Below, piece by piece: positions 38,534 to 46,617 of a DNA stretch of 64,000 nucleotides (position 1 is the stretch's first letter; each line of letters opens with the position of its first letter). The notes under the pieces were generated by a model that worked only from the letters and a program-made list of their open reading frames with translations, ran no database searches and had not been told where the DNA came from. Made by a program: the position numbers and the translations under genes. Origin of the DNA: Streptacidiphilus albus JL83 (lineage in GTDB: Bacteria > Actinomycetota > Actinomycetes > Streptomycetales > Streptomycetaceae); the NCBI RefSeq assembly GCF_000744705.1, contig NZ_JQML01000001.1, positions 2,542,001 through 2,606,000 of the forward strand, read 5' to 3'.

Positions 38534-40594
38534 CTACGACCAGTGGCCGAACCACGGCTTGAAGGAGTCCAGGTAGAGCAGGTTCGGCGAGCCGACGCCG
38601 GTGGCGTCGTCGTAGCCGGGGACCGCCTGGAGGCTGGTGTCCTCGCCGAAGGCGACCAGCCGCACCCGCAGCGAGCCGCTGATGACGCCGAAGTCGGCGA
38701 CCGCGCTGAGCGGCGTGCTGCTGTGCTCGGCCTGCCGGTTCACCACGTCGGTGAAGAGGTCGGCGCGGGCGTAGATCTCCGGGTTGGCGAAGCCGATCGC
38801 GTGGCCCTGGGCCTGGATGGCGTCGGCCTGGACCGCCGCGAACGACGGGGAGGAGACGCTGGTGCCGCCGTAGCCGGACTCGCTGTACGGGCTGCCGTCG
38901 GACATGCCGACCAGCACCGAGGTGTACAGGTCACCGTTGATCGCCACGTCCGGGGTCACCCGCTGCGCGGTCGCGCTGTGGGCGCCGGTCATCAGGGTGT
39001 GCGACAGCGAGTTGGGGACGACCCCGCGCTGGTACCAGGGCTGGGTGAAGTCCTGGCTGGTGCCACCGCCGCCGCCGAAGTAGAACGAGCCCGGGAGCGG
39101 CGTCCAGCTGCTGCCGTCGGTCGAGAGCGCCGAGCGCAGCGTGCCCATGTCGGTCTCGAAGCCGTAGACGCCGGACTTGGTCGCCAGGCCGAGCGCGGTG
39201 CCGCCGACCGAGGTCACCCACGGCGACGAGTCCGGCCAGTCGGCCTGCGCGTACGGGGTGTCCGCCTGGCAGTTGGCGCCGGTGGCGGCGGCCAGCGGCG
39301 AGGAGTCGCCGCAGTCGCCGGCCGAGAAGTTGATGCCGATGCCCTCGACCGCGGCCTGCTCGAAGACCTGGGTGAAGGCGGCGATCTCGGCGCTGCTGAT
39401 GTCCTGGTTGTCCGTGGTGTGCATGAGCTCACCCCACGAGTTGGAGATGACGTCCGCGAGGTGGTTGTCCACCACGTCGGATATCGCGCCCAACAGGTCG
39501 CTGTCGTTGCAGGAGTTGGCGCCGACGTAGACGACGTTGGCGTCCGGGGCGAGCCCGTGCACCATCTCCACGTCCAGCGACTCCTCCGGGGCCCAGCCGC
39601 TCGCCCCGCCGCAGGCGGCCTGGCTGTTCCAGTCGGCCTGGTTGACCACCTCGGTGTACTGGCCGGCCCGGAACGGCTTGTCGCCGTGGTTGGTGGCGAA
39701 CTGGTTGGCGTCGGCCAGCATGGTCGAGGAGGCGTAGGCGTCCACGATGGCCACCGTCGCGCCCTTGCCGGTCAGGTGCGAGGCGTTGATGCCGTACGCC
39801 TTGCGCTCCTGCGCGGGGTAGAGCGCGCACTGGTCGAAGGAGGTCGACTTGGTGTAGCCCGCGGGCGCCCCGGTGGCGGTCTTCTGGCCCCAGTAGTTCG
39901 AGCAGGTCGCCACGGTCGGCAGACCGTGGCCGCTCTTGCTGCCGGTCCCGGTGGCCGAGGCGTTGACCCGGACGTAGTCCGGCTTGGCGGCCGGCGCGTT
40001 GCCGGCCAGGCCGACCACGCCGAGGACGTCGGCGGAGACCCCGGCCGGGACGACCGCGTCCGCGACCGGAGCGTGGACCAGGGTGCCGTTCACCCGGTAC
40101 TGCTCGATCCGGGTGCCGAAGGCCTGGCTGATCTGCGCGGGCGTGCCGGAGACGGTCACCTCGTGCGCGTTGTTCGTGGTGATCCGGAGGTGGGCGCTCT
40201 CCAGCCAGCCCACCACGGCCGCGCGCTGGGCCGAGGACGGCAGGAACTCGGCGCCGGCCTGGGCGGCGCTCAGGAACCGGCCGTAGGCCGGGTTGGCCTT
40301 GCCGTCGACCGTCGGCTCGGAGGCCAGGGTGGCGTCCTGGGCCAGCAGCGCGGAGTTCTGGGCGGCCAGGTAGACAGTGGCGCTGACCTGGGTCCCGGCA
40401 GGGACCGCGCCGGCGTCGGCCGAGGCGGTGGCCCAGTCGGGATGGGTGCCGGTCAGCACCTTGGCCTGCGGGGCAGGAGTACCGGCCTGGGAGGGTTCGG
40501 CAAGCGCGAGCGAGGCGCCCGCCAGGGCGAACGAGGCGACCGCGACGGTGGCCGTCCGCGCCAGCCGTCCGCGTGAGGCGTGGTTCTGGGAAAT
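38534..40594 (-). CDS. Secreted S53 sedolisin, copy 2, with no canonical start codon before its signal peptide
   Basis: The protein is a full paralogue of copy 1: prodomain, PEESLDVEM acid pair, SAGDCGD, GGTSVSSP and DDATGVGSP. A clear signal peptide (RLARTATVAVASFALAGASLALAEPSQA) is in frame, but no ATG, GTG or TTG precedes it; an in-frame TGA lies further up. Where copy 1 has ATG, copy 2 has CAC. The first plausible initiation codon is ATT at 40594, preceded by GGAG in both copies; CTG at 40564 is an alternative. Starting at the GTG 40459 would lose the signal peptide. Either AUU initiation or loss of secretion is implied. Confidence 0.85.
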   Translation of the reverse strand: MSQNHASRGRLARTATVAVASFALAGASLALAEPSQAGTPAPQAKVLTGTHPDWATASADAGAVPAGTQVSATVYLAAQNSALLAQDATLASEPTVDGKANPAYGRFLSAAQAGAEFLPSSAQRAAVVGWLESAHLRITTNNAHEVTVSGTPAQISQAFGTRIEQYRVNGTLVHAPVADAVVPAGVSADVLGVVGLAGNAPAAKPDYVRVNASATGTGSKSGHGLPTVATCSNYWGQKTATGAPAGYTKSTSFDQCALYPAQERKAYGINASHLTGKGATVAIVDAYASSTMLADANQFATNHGDKPFRAGQYTEVVNQADWNSQAACGGASGWAPEESLDVEMVHGLAPDANVVYVGANSCNDSDLLGAISDVVDNHLADVISNSWGELMHTTDNQDISSAEIAAFTQVFEQAAVEGIGINFSAGDCGDSSPLAAATGANCQADTPYAQADWPDSSPWVTSVGGTALGLATKSGVYGFETDMGTLRSALSTDGSSWTPLPGSFYFGGGGGTSQDFTQPWYQRGVVPNSLSHTLMTGAHSATAQRVTPDVAINGDLYTSVLVGMSDGSPYSESGYGGTSVSSPSFAAVQADAIQAQGHAIGFANPEIYARADLFTDVVNRQAEHSSTPLSAVADFGVISGSLRVRLVAFGEDTSLQAVPGYDDATGVGSPNLLYLDSFKPWFGHWS

Positions 40595-40674
40595 GACGAC
40601 TCCAGGAGTGAAGGTCCATCAGTGCATGGACGCGGAGCGACCTGTGGGAACACGTGTGCTGGATGTTCCCGTGA

Positions 40675-40704
40675 TATGTACACGGGTAAGGATTTGGTGC
40701 GCAA
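40675..40704 (-). promoter_or_regulatory. Promoter of sedolisin copy 2
   Basis: Minus-strand TTGCGC (40699-40704) and TACATA (40675-40680) with an 18-bp spacer match the promoter of copy 1. The sequence around the -10 (ACCC.GTGTACAyATCAC) is nearly identical. Confidence 0.65.
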
Positions 40705-40801
40705 GGGAGTGGCGTGAACTGGTCGGCATCAGCCACCACAGCGGGTGGATGCAGCGCCGACTCACGCGGACACGGGCTGACGGCGAGTCAGCCGAAACGG
40801 C

Positions 40802-40843
40802 GGGGGCGGGGCGAGTGCCTCCACGGAGGCATACCCGCCCGCC
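40802..40843. terminator. Imperfect hairpin downstream of the DUF3145 gene
   Basis: GC-rich arms (GGGGCGGGGCG / ACCCGCCCGCC) enclose the tighter TGCCTCC-ACGG-AGGCA-type stem. It is about 90 bp past the DUF3145 stop on the minus strand and likely ends that transcript. Confidence 0.5.
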
Positions 40844-40935
40844 GGGCCCCGGGCAGCGCTCGGCCCGGCCGGAACGGGATCACGGTGAAGTCGGGGGGCG
40901 CGCAGGTGACGGCCGGGCGCGGCCCGGCGCGGGAC

Positions 40936-41433
40936 TCAGACGACCTGGTGCAGCCAGCGGACGGGTGCGCTCTCGCCGGCGTGCCGGAACGGCTCCAGTT
41001 CGTCGTCCCAGGGCTTGCCCAGCAGCCGGGTGATCTCGTCCTCCAGTGAGCAGTCGGCGCCCACCCGGGAGCGCAGCAGCGCCGAGCGCAGCCGGTCCTC
41101 GGGGATCAGGATGTCACCGTGGGCTCCGGTGACCGCGTGGAAGATGCCCAGCTCGGGAGTGCTGCTGTAGCGCTCGCCCTCGACGCCCGCACAGGGTTCC
41201 GCGGTGACCTCGAAGCGCAGCAGCTGCCAGCCGCGCAGCGCCGAGGCGAGCCGGGAGGCGGTGCCGGGGTCGCCCTGCCAGGAGTACTCGGCGCGCCAAC
41301 TGCCGGGCGCGACCGACTGGCGGGTCCAGTCGAGGCTGATCCGCAGGTCGAGCACGCCGCCGACGGCCCACTCGACGTGCGGGCAGAGCGCGCGCGGCGC
41401 TGAGTGCAGGTAGAGAACTCCACGAGTCGTCAC
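40936..41433 (-). CDS. DUF3145 family protein
   Basis: This 165-residue protein starts at GTG 41433 with a strong AGGAGG site. The start TTRGVLYLHSAPRALCPHVEWAVGG and RISLDWTRQ are characteristic of DUF3145, an actinobacterial family usually placed close to fabF. Longer upstream frames are open but lack a ribosome site. Its job is unknown; the conserved linkage with the fab genes hints at lipid metabolism. The two sedolisin genes now separate it from fabF. Confidence 0.88.
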   Translation of the reverse strand: MTTRGVLYLHSAPRALCPHVEWAVGGVLDLRISLDWTRQSVAPGSWRAEYSWQGDPGTASRLASALRGWQLLRFEVTAEPCAGVEGERYSSTPELGIFHAVTGAHGDILIPEDRLRSALLRSRVGADCSLEDEITRLLGKPWDDELEPFRHAGESAPVRWLHQVV

Positions 41434-41746
41434 CGGGACCTCCTGAGTGGTGCGAGGGGCGCCTTCCCCAGCGGCCTCGTGCCACCTGCGGCAGGCGTTG
41501 CCCGCAGTGACTTCGTGCAAACACTGTTCACTTCGGTTATCTCAACAGGGAGTAATCTCAACAGGAGACGTCGCAGCGGCGGATGACTGAGGAAACGGTA
41601 CCGTGCGAGGGGCCGCCGTGGGTGCCCGTCCAGCGGAACCACCCGAAAGCGCGCACCTGTCGCCCGTATGGGGGCGCGCACCACCCGTACCAGCCCATCA
41701 TCACACCCGCGCAGCACTCCTGTCGCCGCGTCAGCTCCGGTCCGGG
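41434..41746. promoter_or_regulatory. Region upstream of the DUF3145 gene, with a repeated 11-mer
   Basis: 313 bp with no gene. The direct repeat ATCTCAACAGG occurs at 41539-41549 and 41555-41565, 16 bp apart. It is a possible regulator-binding pair about 110 bp before DUF3145. Confidence 0.5.
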
Positions 41747-42799
41747 TCAGCTCCGGACCGCGGCCGTGCTGCGCCGCAGCACCAGTTCCGGGGCGACCAG
41801 CACCCGGTCCCGACCGCGGCTCCCGTGCTCCACCTCGGCGACCAGCAGTTCGAGTCCGCGCCGTCCCAGCTCGCCGAAGTCCTGACGGACAGTGGTCAGC
41901 GGCGGGGTGAAGTAGGAGGCCTCCGGGATGTCGTCGAAGCCGACCACGCTGACGGCGGCCGGGATCCCGCGCCCGGCCTCGTTGAGCGCCCGCAGCAGCC
42001 CGAGCGCCATGTGGTCGTTGGCACAGAAGACGGCGGTGACCTCGGGGTCGGCCAGCAGCCGCAGCCCGGCCTGGTAGCCCGAGCGGGCGCTCCAGTCCCC
42101 CGGCACCACCTCCGGCACCGGCGCGCCCGCCGACTCCAGCGCGGTCCGCCAGCCGGCCTGCCGCGCCTGGGCGTCCAGCCAGTTGGCGGGCCCGGCGACA
42201 TGGTGGACCGTGCGGTGGCCCAGCTCCAGCAGGTAGCGGGTGGCCGCCAGCGCGCCCGACTCGTTGTCCACGGCCGCACCGGAGATCCGGCCGTGGGCGC
42301 CCGAGCCCAGGGCCACCATCGGCACCGCGCTGCTGACCTGGGCCAGCGCCCCGACCGACGAGGTCTGCGGCGCTATCACCAGCACCCCCTCCACCGCCTG
42401 GTCCCGCAGCCGGTCGACCGCGTCCTGGACCGAGCGGGCGTCCAGCGAGCGGACGCTGGCGATGCTGACGAAGTACCCGGCGCTGCGGGCCGCCTGCTCG
42501 ATCCCGTAGAGCATGGAGGCGGGGCCGTAGAGGGTGGTGTCGAAGCTGACCACGCCCAGGGTCTTGGAGCGGCGGGTGACCAGCGCCCGGGCGGCCGAGT
42601 TCGGGTGGTAGTCGAGCTCCCGGATCGCGGCCAGCACCCGGTCCCGGGTCTGCTCCTTCACATGGGGGCTGTCGTTGAGCACCCGGGACACGGTCTGGTG
42701 CGACACTCCGGCCAGCCGGGCCACATCGGCCATCACGGGCTGTCGTCCGGTGTCGACGTTGCCGGCTGCCACGGCGTCCTCGTTTCCGCTCGGATTCAC
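41747..42799 (-). CDS. LacI-family transcriptional regulator
   Basis: This 350-residue repressor has the LacI helix-turn-helix (MADVARLAGVSHQTVSRVLN, about 23-42) and hinge helix (PNSAARALVTRRSKTLG). A periplasmic-binding-type sugar domain follows (GVVSFDTTLYGP, FCANDHMALGLLRAL, VVGFDDIPEASYFTPPLTTV). GTG 42799 is used. No sugar gene lies beside it, so its target is not apparent. Confidence 0.92.
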   Translation of the reverse strand: MNPSGNEDAVAAGNVDTGRQPVMADVARLAGVSHQTVSRVLNDSPHVKEQTRDRVLAAIRELDYHPNSAARALVTRRSKTLGVVSFDTTLYGPASMLYGIEQAARSAGYFVSIASVRSLDARSVQDAVDRLRDQAVEGVLVIAPQTSSVGALAQVSSAVPMVALGSGAHGRISGAAVDNESGALAATRYLLELGHRTVHHVAGPANWLDAQARQAGWRTALESAGAPVPEVVPGDWSARSGYQAGLRLLADPEVTAVFCANDHMALGLLRALNEAGRGIPAAVSVVGFDDIPEASYFTPPLTTVRQDFGELGRRGLELLVAEVEHGSRGRDRVLVAPELVLRRSTAAVRS

Positions 42800-42900
42800 G
42801 GGCTGTGCTCAGGTCCTGGGCTGTGCACGGACCTCGGGAGCTACGCTACGCGCTCCGCACCGGCCGCCGCCCCGTTCCGGGTGAACGCTCACACGGGGAC

Positions 42901-42948
42901 CCCGGAAGGCCCCGATCCCGGACCGCGCCGGGGTCGGGGCCTTCCGGG
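42901..42948. terminator. Long hairpin downstream of the NADP-dependent reductase gene
   Basis: A 21-bp stem with one G-T pair (42901-42921 with 42928-42948) and a 6-nt loop lies 9 bp past the reductase stop at 42957 on the minus strand. It also lies before the LacI gene, insulating the two. Confidence 0.88.
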
Positions 42949-42956
42949 AGGCGGCC

Positions 42957-43979
42957 TCAGCCGTCCACGCGCACCAGCATCTTGCCGGTGTTGGCGCCCC
43001 GCAGCAGGCCGAGGAACGCCTCCACCGTCCGGTCGAAGCCCTCGACCACGGTCTCCTCGAACACCAGCCGGCCCTCGGCCATCCAGCCGCCGACCTCGGC
43101 GACGAAGGCCGGCTGCAGCGCGTAGTGGTCGCCGACCAGCATGCCCTCCAGCCGCAGCCGCTTGCCGATGGCCAGTGCCAGGTTGCGCGGCCCGACCGGC
43201 GGCGTGGTGTCGTTGTACTGGGCGATGGCGCCGCAGAGCACCGCGCGGCCCTTCAGCCGCAGCGCGCCGATGGCCGCCTCCAGGTGCTCGCCGCCGACAT
43301 TGTCGAAGTAGACGTCGATCCCCTCGGGCGCGGCCTTCGCCAGCTGCTCGGCGACCGGCCCGTTCCGGTAGTTGAAGGCCACGTCGAAGCCCAGCTCCTC
43401 GGTCAGCATCCGGACCTTCTCGTCCGAGCCGGCGCTGCCGACGACCAGCGAGGCCCCGCGCAGCTTGGCGATCTGGCCGACCATGCTGCCCACCGCCCCG
43501 GCCGCGCCGGAGACGAAGACCGCCTCGCCCGGCTGGAAGCCGCCGACCTCCAGCAGCCCCGCATAGGCCGTCAGCCCGGTCATGCCGAGCACCCCGAGGT
43601 AGGACTGGAGCGGCAGCGCGTCGTCGACCCGGATCGCCTTGTCCGCGTCCAGGGTGGCGTACTCGCGCCAGCCGAGCCCGTGCAGCACCGCGTCGCCCAC
43701 GGCGAAGCCCTTGGCCGCCGAGGCGACGACCCGGCCGACCGCGCCGCCGTCCATGACCGCGCCGAGCCGGAACGGTGGCACATAGGACTTGACGTCGTTC
43801 ATCCGGCCGCGCATGTAGGGGTCCACCGAGAGGTACTCGTTGCGGACCAGGATCTGACCGGCGGCGGGGGCCTGCACCGGCGCCTCGACCAGCGCGAAGT
43901 CCTCGGGGACCGGCCAGCCCTGGGGCCGGGCCGCCAGGTGCCACTCACGACCGGTGCTCGGCAGCGTCTGCTCAGTCAT
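42957..43979 (-). CDS. NADP-dependent oxidoreductase (MDR, CurA/leukotriene-dehydrogenase type)
   Basis: This 340-residue zinc-free medium-chain reductase has LSVDPYMRGRMND near the N-terminus. The Rossmann motif is VFVSGAAGAVGSMVGQIAK (about 150-170) with GSAGSDEKVRML after it, and YFDNVGGEHLEAA and GAIAQYN follow. Related enzymes reduce conjugated alkenones or curcumin. The ATG at 43979 has GGATGATGG. It is divergent from a MarR gene which probably controls it. Confidence 0.92.
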   Translation of the reverse strand: MTEQTLPSTGREWHLAARPQGWPVPEDFALVEAPVQAPAAGQILVRNEYLSVDPYMRGRMNDVKSYVPPFRLGAVMDGGAVGRVVASAAKGFAVGDAVLHGLGWREYATLDADKAIRVDDALPLQSYLGVLGMTGLTAYAGLLEVGGFQPGEAVFVSGAAGAVGSMVGQIAKLRGASLVVGSAGSDEKVRMLTEELGFDVAFNYRNGPVAEQLAKAAPEGIDVYFDNVGGEHLEAAIGALRLKGRAVLCGAIAQYNDTTPPVGPRNLALAIGKRLRLEGMLVGDHYALQPAFVAEVGGWMAEGRLVFEETVVEGFDRTVEAFLGLLRGANTGKMLVRVDG

Positions 43980-44054
43980 TCCATCATCCTTTACGTCATA
44001 GTCCATTGACCAGCTCAAGCAACTGTGAGGGTGAAAGGTTCACCATGTCAAATA

Positions 44055-44069
44055 TTCAGGTAGACTGAA
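44055..44069. promoter_or_regulatory. MarR operator overlapping a leaderless -10 box
   Basis: The dyad TTCAG-GTAGA-CTGAA surrounds TAGACT (44061-44066), a -10 box six bases before the MarR ATG at 44073. Binding there would repress marR. A second dyad, GGTGAA-AGG-TTCACC (44031-44045), and TTGA..TCAA near 44006 lie closer to the reductase promoter. Confidence 0.6.
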
Positions 44070-44072
44070 GCC

Positions 44073-44543
44073 ATGCCGCAACCACAGGGACAGCAACTGG
44101 AGGAACAGCAACCGGAGGAGCAGGATCCGATCACCCTGGAGGTGGTCGACCTGATGGCCAACCTGGTCTCGCTGTTCCACAAGGACTACGAGGACGCCGC
44201 CGCGGCCCGCGCGCTGACCGGGGCCCAGGCCAAGGTGCTGGGGCTGCTGCGGCGCGGCCCGCTGCCGATGCGGCAGATCGCCCAGACGCTGAGCTGCGAG
44301 CCGTCCAACATCACCGGCATCGTCGACCGGCTGGAGGCCCGCGGCCTGGTCGAGCGCCAGCCCGACCCCGCCGACCGCCGGATCAAGCGGGTCCAGGCCA
44401 CCTCCACCGGCACCGCCGCCTACGCCGAGCTGCGCCAGTCGCTGGGCCTGGCCCGGGAGCCGCTGGCGGCCCTCGCCCCGGCGGAGCGGGCGGAGTTGCG
44501 CGACCTGCTGCGCCGGATCATCGAGGGCGCGCGCCGGGACTGA
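44073..44543 (+). CDS. MarR-family transcriptional regulator
   Basis: This 156-residue protein has the winged helix of MarR (LTGAQAKVLGLLRRGPLPMRQIAQTLSCEPSNITGIVDRLEARGLV) and the wing DPADRRIKRV. The first 20 residues are Gln/Glu-rich and specific to this protein. It is probably leaderless. Divergent pairing with the reductase and the operator-like dyads suggest that it represses both and responds to an electrophile or phenolic compound. Confidence 0.92.
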   Translation: MPQPQGQQLEEQQPEEQDPITLEVVDLMANLVSLFHKDYEDAAAARALTGAQAKVLGLLRRGPLPMRQIAQTLSCEPSNITGIVDRLEARGLVERQPDPADRRIKRVQATSTGTAAYAELRQSLGLAREPLAALAPAERAELRDLLRRIIEGARRD

Positions 44544-44660
44544 CCGGGCGTCCGGTCCGGGACGCGGAGCCGGGCGCGGTACCGACCGGGCCGAGCCGGG
44601 CAAAGATCCAGAAGATGGAACCCACCGCGCGAACGACGTGCCGCACCGGCTATGCTGCGG

Positions 44661-44686
44661 CGAGTGGCCCATCCGTGGGCCACTCG
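44661..44686. other. Hairpin upstream of tRNA-Met
   Basis: A perfect 11-bp stem with a TCCG loop lies between a -10-like TATGCT (44650-44655) and the tRNA gene at 44736. It is probably part of the tRNA precursor leader or a terminator of the marR transcript. Confidence 0.5.
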
Positions 44687-44735
44687 TGCTGATGTGCGAC
44701 GGAAGCCGACGGCGACCGGCGCGCTTCGAGAGCAC

Positions 44736-44809
<74 letters not shown>

Positions 44810-44850
44810 CTCGCAGGAAGTAGTGCCTGACCAGCACATACGTTAGAGCA

Positions 44851-44882
44851 ACGGCCTGTCGATACGTGTATCGACAGGCCGT
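44851..44882. terminator. Bidirectional terminator between tRNA-Met and the DUF4232 gene
   Basis: A perfect 15-bp inverted repeat with a tiny loop lies 42 bp after the tRNA and 55 bp before the stop of the converging lipoprotein gene. Confidence 0.88.
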
Positions 44883-44936
44883 AGTTCACTCGATTGGGGA
44901 TGTACTCGGGGCCGCGGCCCCGTTCCGGGGCCGTGC

Positions 44937-45689
44937 TCAGTCGTTCGCGCCGGGGACGCCCGCGAAGGGCTGCACCGTGAGCGCGTTGCCGCAGATGTTC
45001 AGCGTGTTCCCGTCGACGCCGCCGCCGGTGACCTTCACCTGGAGCACCGTGGTGGTGTCGGGCAGGATCACCTGCGCCTGGGAACCCTGTACTCCGCAGA
45101 CGTGCGTGGCCGAGGCCGTGCCCTGGGTGTTGACGTCGTTGTACTCAAGGTTGGCGTTGGCGAGCTGACCGGGCGCCAGGGTCACCGGGGTCGCCGGGAA
45201 GCCGGTGGCGCGGCCGGCCGTGACCGGGCTGCTCTTGCCCTGGTCGTCGGCGACCTTGACCCCCGGGTAGCCCTGCAGGGTGCAGCTGGACGCGGAGACG
45301 TTGACCACGTGGACGGCCGCGATGGCCGGCTGCTGGTCGCTCGCGTACCCGGAGGGGCCGAGGACGGTGACCCGGAGGTTCGCCGCAGTGCATTCGCTGC
45401 CCTTCGCGCTGCCCGAGCCGCCGCCGGAACCGCCCGTGGAGCCGGAGCCGCCGGTGGAGCCGGAGCCGCCCGTGCTGCCACCGGTGGAGCCGGTGGAGCC
45501 GCCCGTGCTGCCGCCGGTGGACGGGGCCGAGGTGGACGAGGCACCCGCGCTCGCACCGGCCGAGGCGGTCGCAGAAGCCCCGCCCGCGGCATTGGCCGAG
45601 GTGGAGCCGCCGGTGCTGCTGCACGCGGTCAGGGCCAGGCCTGTCGCCAGTACCGCCGAGGCCGCGAGAGCGATGCGCCGAGCACCCAT
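44937..45689 (-). CDS. DUF4232 lipoprotein with Ser/Gly/Thr linker
   Basis: This 250-residue lipoprotein has signal peptide and lipobox LTAC (C23). A long Ala/Ser/Gly/Thr repeat region (about 24-97, many GGSTGG and GSTGG units) serves as a flexible linker. The DUF4232 domain (about 98-250) has four Cys: ECTAANL, SSCTLQGYPG, HVCGVQG and NICGN, likely two disulfides. The gene stands alone beyond the terminator after the tRNA. Function unknown, exported and membrane-anchored. Confidence 0.88.
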   Translation of the reverse strand: MGARRIALAASAVLATGLALTACSSTGGSTSANAAGGASATASAGASAGASSTSAPSTGGSTGGSTGSTGGSTGGSGSTGGSGSTGGSGGGSGSAKGSECTAANLRVTVLGPSGYASDQQPAIAAVHVVNVSASSCTLQGYPGVKVADDQGKSSPVTAGRATGFPATPVTLAPGQLANANLEYNDVNTQGTASATHVCGVQGSQAQVILPDTTTVLQVKVTGGGVDGNTLNICGNALTVQPFAGVPGAND

Positions 45690-45917
45690 GAGAATCCCCC
45701 AAGGAAGATGTTGTCGGTCCGCGGCAGTTCCGCGGTCTCAAGATCCATTGTCGGGGACCGGAACCGGCGGAGTCACCCTCCGTGCCATCCGGTGACAGAG
45801 GCGTGACGATGTATCAAAACGGTCCCGGCGTCGGTCCACGCCTTGTCTTCTCCAGCGACGCACGCATGTCCGATGGCGTCCGCCCGTCCACTGCGGGGCG
45901 CTGATCCCGTTCCCGGG

Positions 45918-46367
45918 CTAGGCCCGGGCCCGGCGGACCCGGGCCCAGAGCTGCGGGTCCACGGGGCCGACCCGGCGGCGGAAGTCGGCGAGCGGCACCT
46001 CCCGCGACTCGTCCGCCTCCAGCCAGCTGGCCCGGTGCTCGCGGTCGTCGACCGTCCCCGGCGGCAGCGGGATCACGCCCGGCAGTTCGGCGTGGTGCTT
46101 GCTGGTGATCTTCAACACGGTGGCGCTGTGCGCGCCCCGGCGCAGCACCAGGCAGGGCCGGTCCTTGGCGCCGGTGCCGTCCTCGAACGGCACCGTGGCC
46201 CACCAGATCTCGCGCGGCTCCGGCAGCCGGGCGGGCGGACCGGCCGGCGTCCGCCCCGGGCCGGAGGGTACGGACCGCCTGCGGCCCCGGACCAGGCCCC
46301 AGCCGACGACCAGCACCACCACCAGGATGCCGACGACCACGATCGGCCCCGTGCTGCTCCCGTGCAT
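45918..46367 (-). CDS. Membrane-anchored PemK/MazF-like protein without visible antitoxin
   Basis: This 149-residue protein starts with a membrane helix (IVVVGILVVVLVVGWGLV, about 9-26), then an Arg/Pro-rich linker. A PemK/MazF-type fold follows (REIWWATVPFEDGTGAKDRPCLVLRR, about 52-77, and LPLPPGTVDDREHRASWLEADE). MazF family members are mRNA endonucleases, but no antitoxin gene is adjacent. The membrane anchor argues against a classical toxin. It lies upstream of a tandem tRNA-Asn pair. Confidence 0.75.
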   Translation of the reverse strand: MHGSSTGPIVVVGILVVVLVVGWGLVRGRRRSVPSGPGRTPAGPPARLPEPREIWWATVPFEDGTGAKDRPCLVLRRGAHSATVLKITSKHHAELPGVIPLPPGTVDDREHRASWLEADESREVPLADFRRRVGPVDPQLWARVRRARA

Positions 46368-46443
46368 TCCTGCCCCTCCCGGACCGCCGCACCCGCAGAA
46401 CAGCAGAGGCCCCGGCGACTGCCGGGGCCTCTGCGAAGGAAAG

Positions 46444-46516
46444 CTCCTCCAATTGGACTCGAACCAATAACCTGCCGATTAACAGTCGGCTGCTCTGCCA
46501 ATTGAGCTATGGAGGA
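46444..46516 (-). tRNA. tRNA-Asn (anticodon GTT), copy 1
   Basis: The 73-nt cloverleaf has acceptor TCCTCCA/TGGAGGA, anticodon stem GCCGA/TCGGC closing CTGTTAA (GTT), and T arm TTGG...CCAA with TTCGAGT. Discriminator G, CCA not encoded. It is the second gene of a tandem pair on this strand. Confidence 0.95.
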
Positions 46517-46544
46517 TCGAACAGGCCGAGGTCGCCCTCGGCAG

Positions 46545-46617
46545 CTCCCCCAATTGGACTCGAACCAATAACCTGCCGATTAACAGTCGGCTGCTCTGCC
46601 AATTGAGCTATGGGGGA
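46545..46617 (-). tRNA. tRNA-Asn (anticodon GTT), copy 2
   Basis: It is identical to copy 1 except for a compensated pair change in the acceptor stem (TCCCCCA/TGGGGGA instead of TCCTCCA/TGGAGGA). The two genes are 28 bp apart and surely cotranscribed. Confidence 0.95.

Noticed and set aside
36065-40459. Possible pseudogene status of sedolisin copy 2
   Set aside because: All catalytic residues, prodomain, promoter and terminator are intact and the frame is uninterrupted; only the start codon is unusual.
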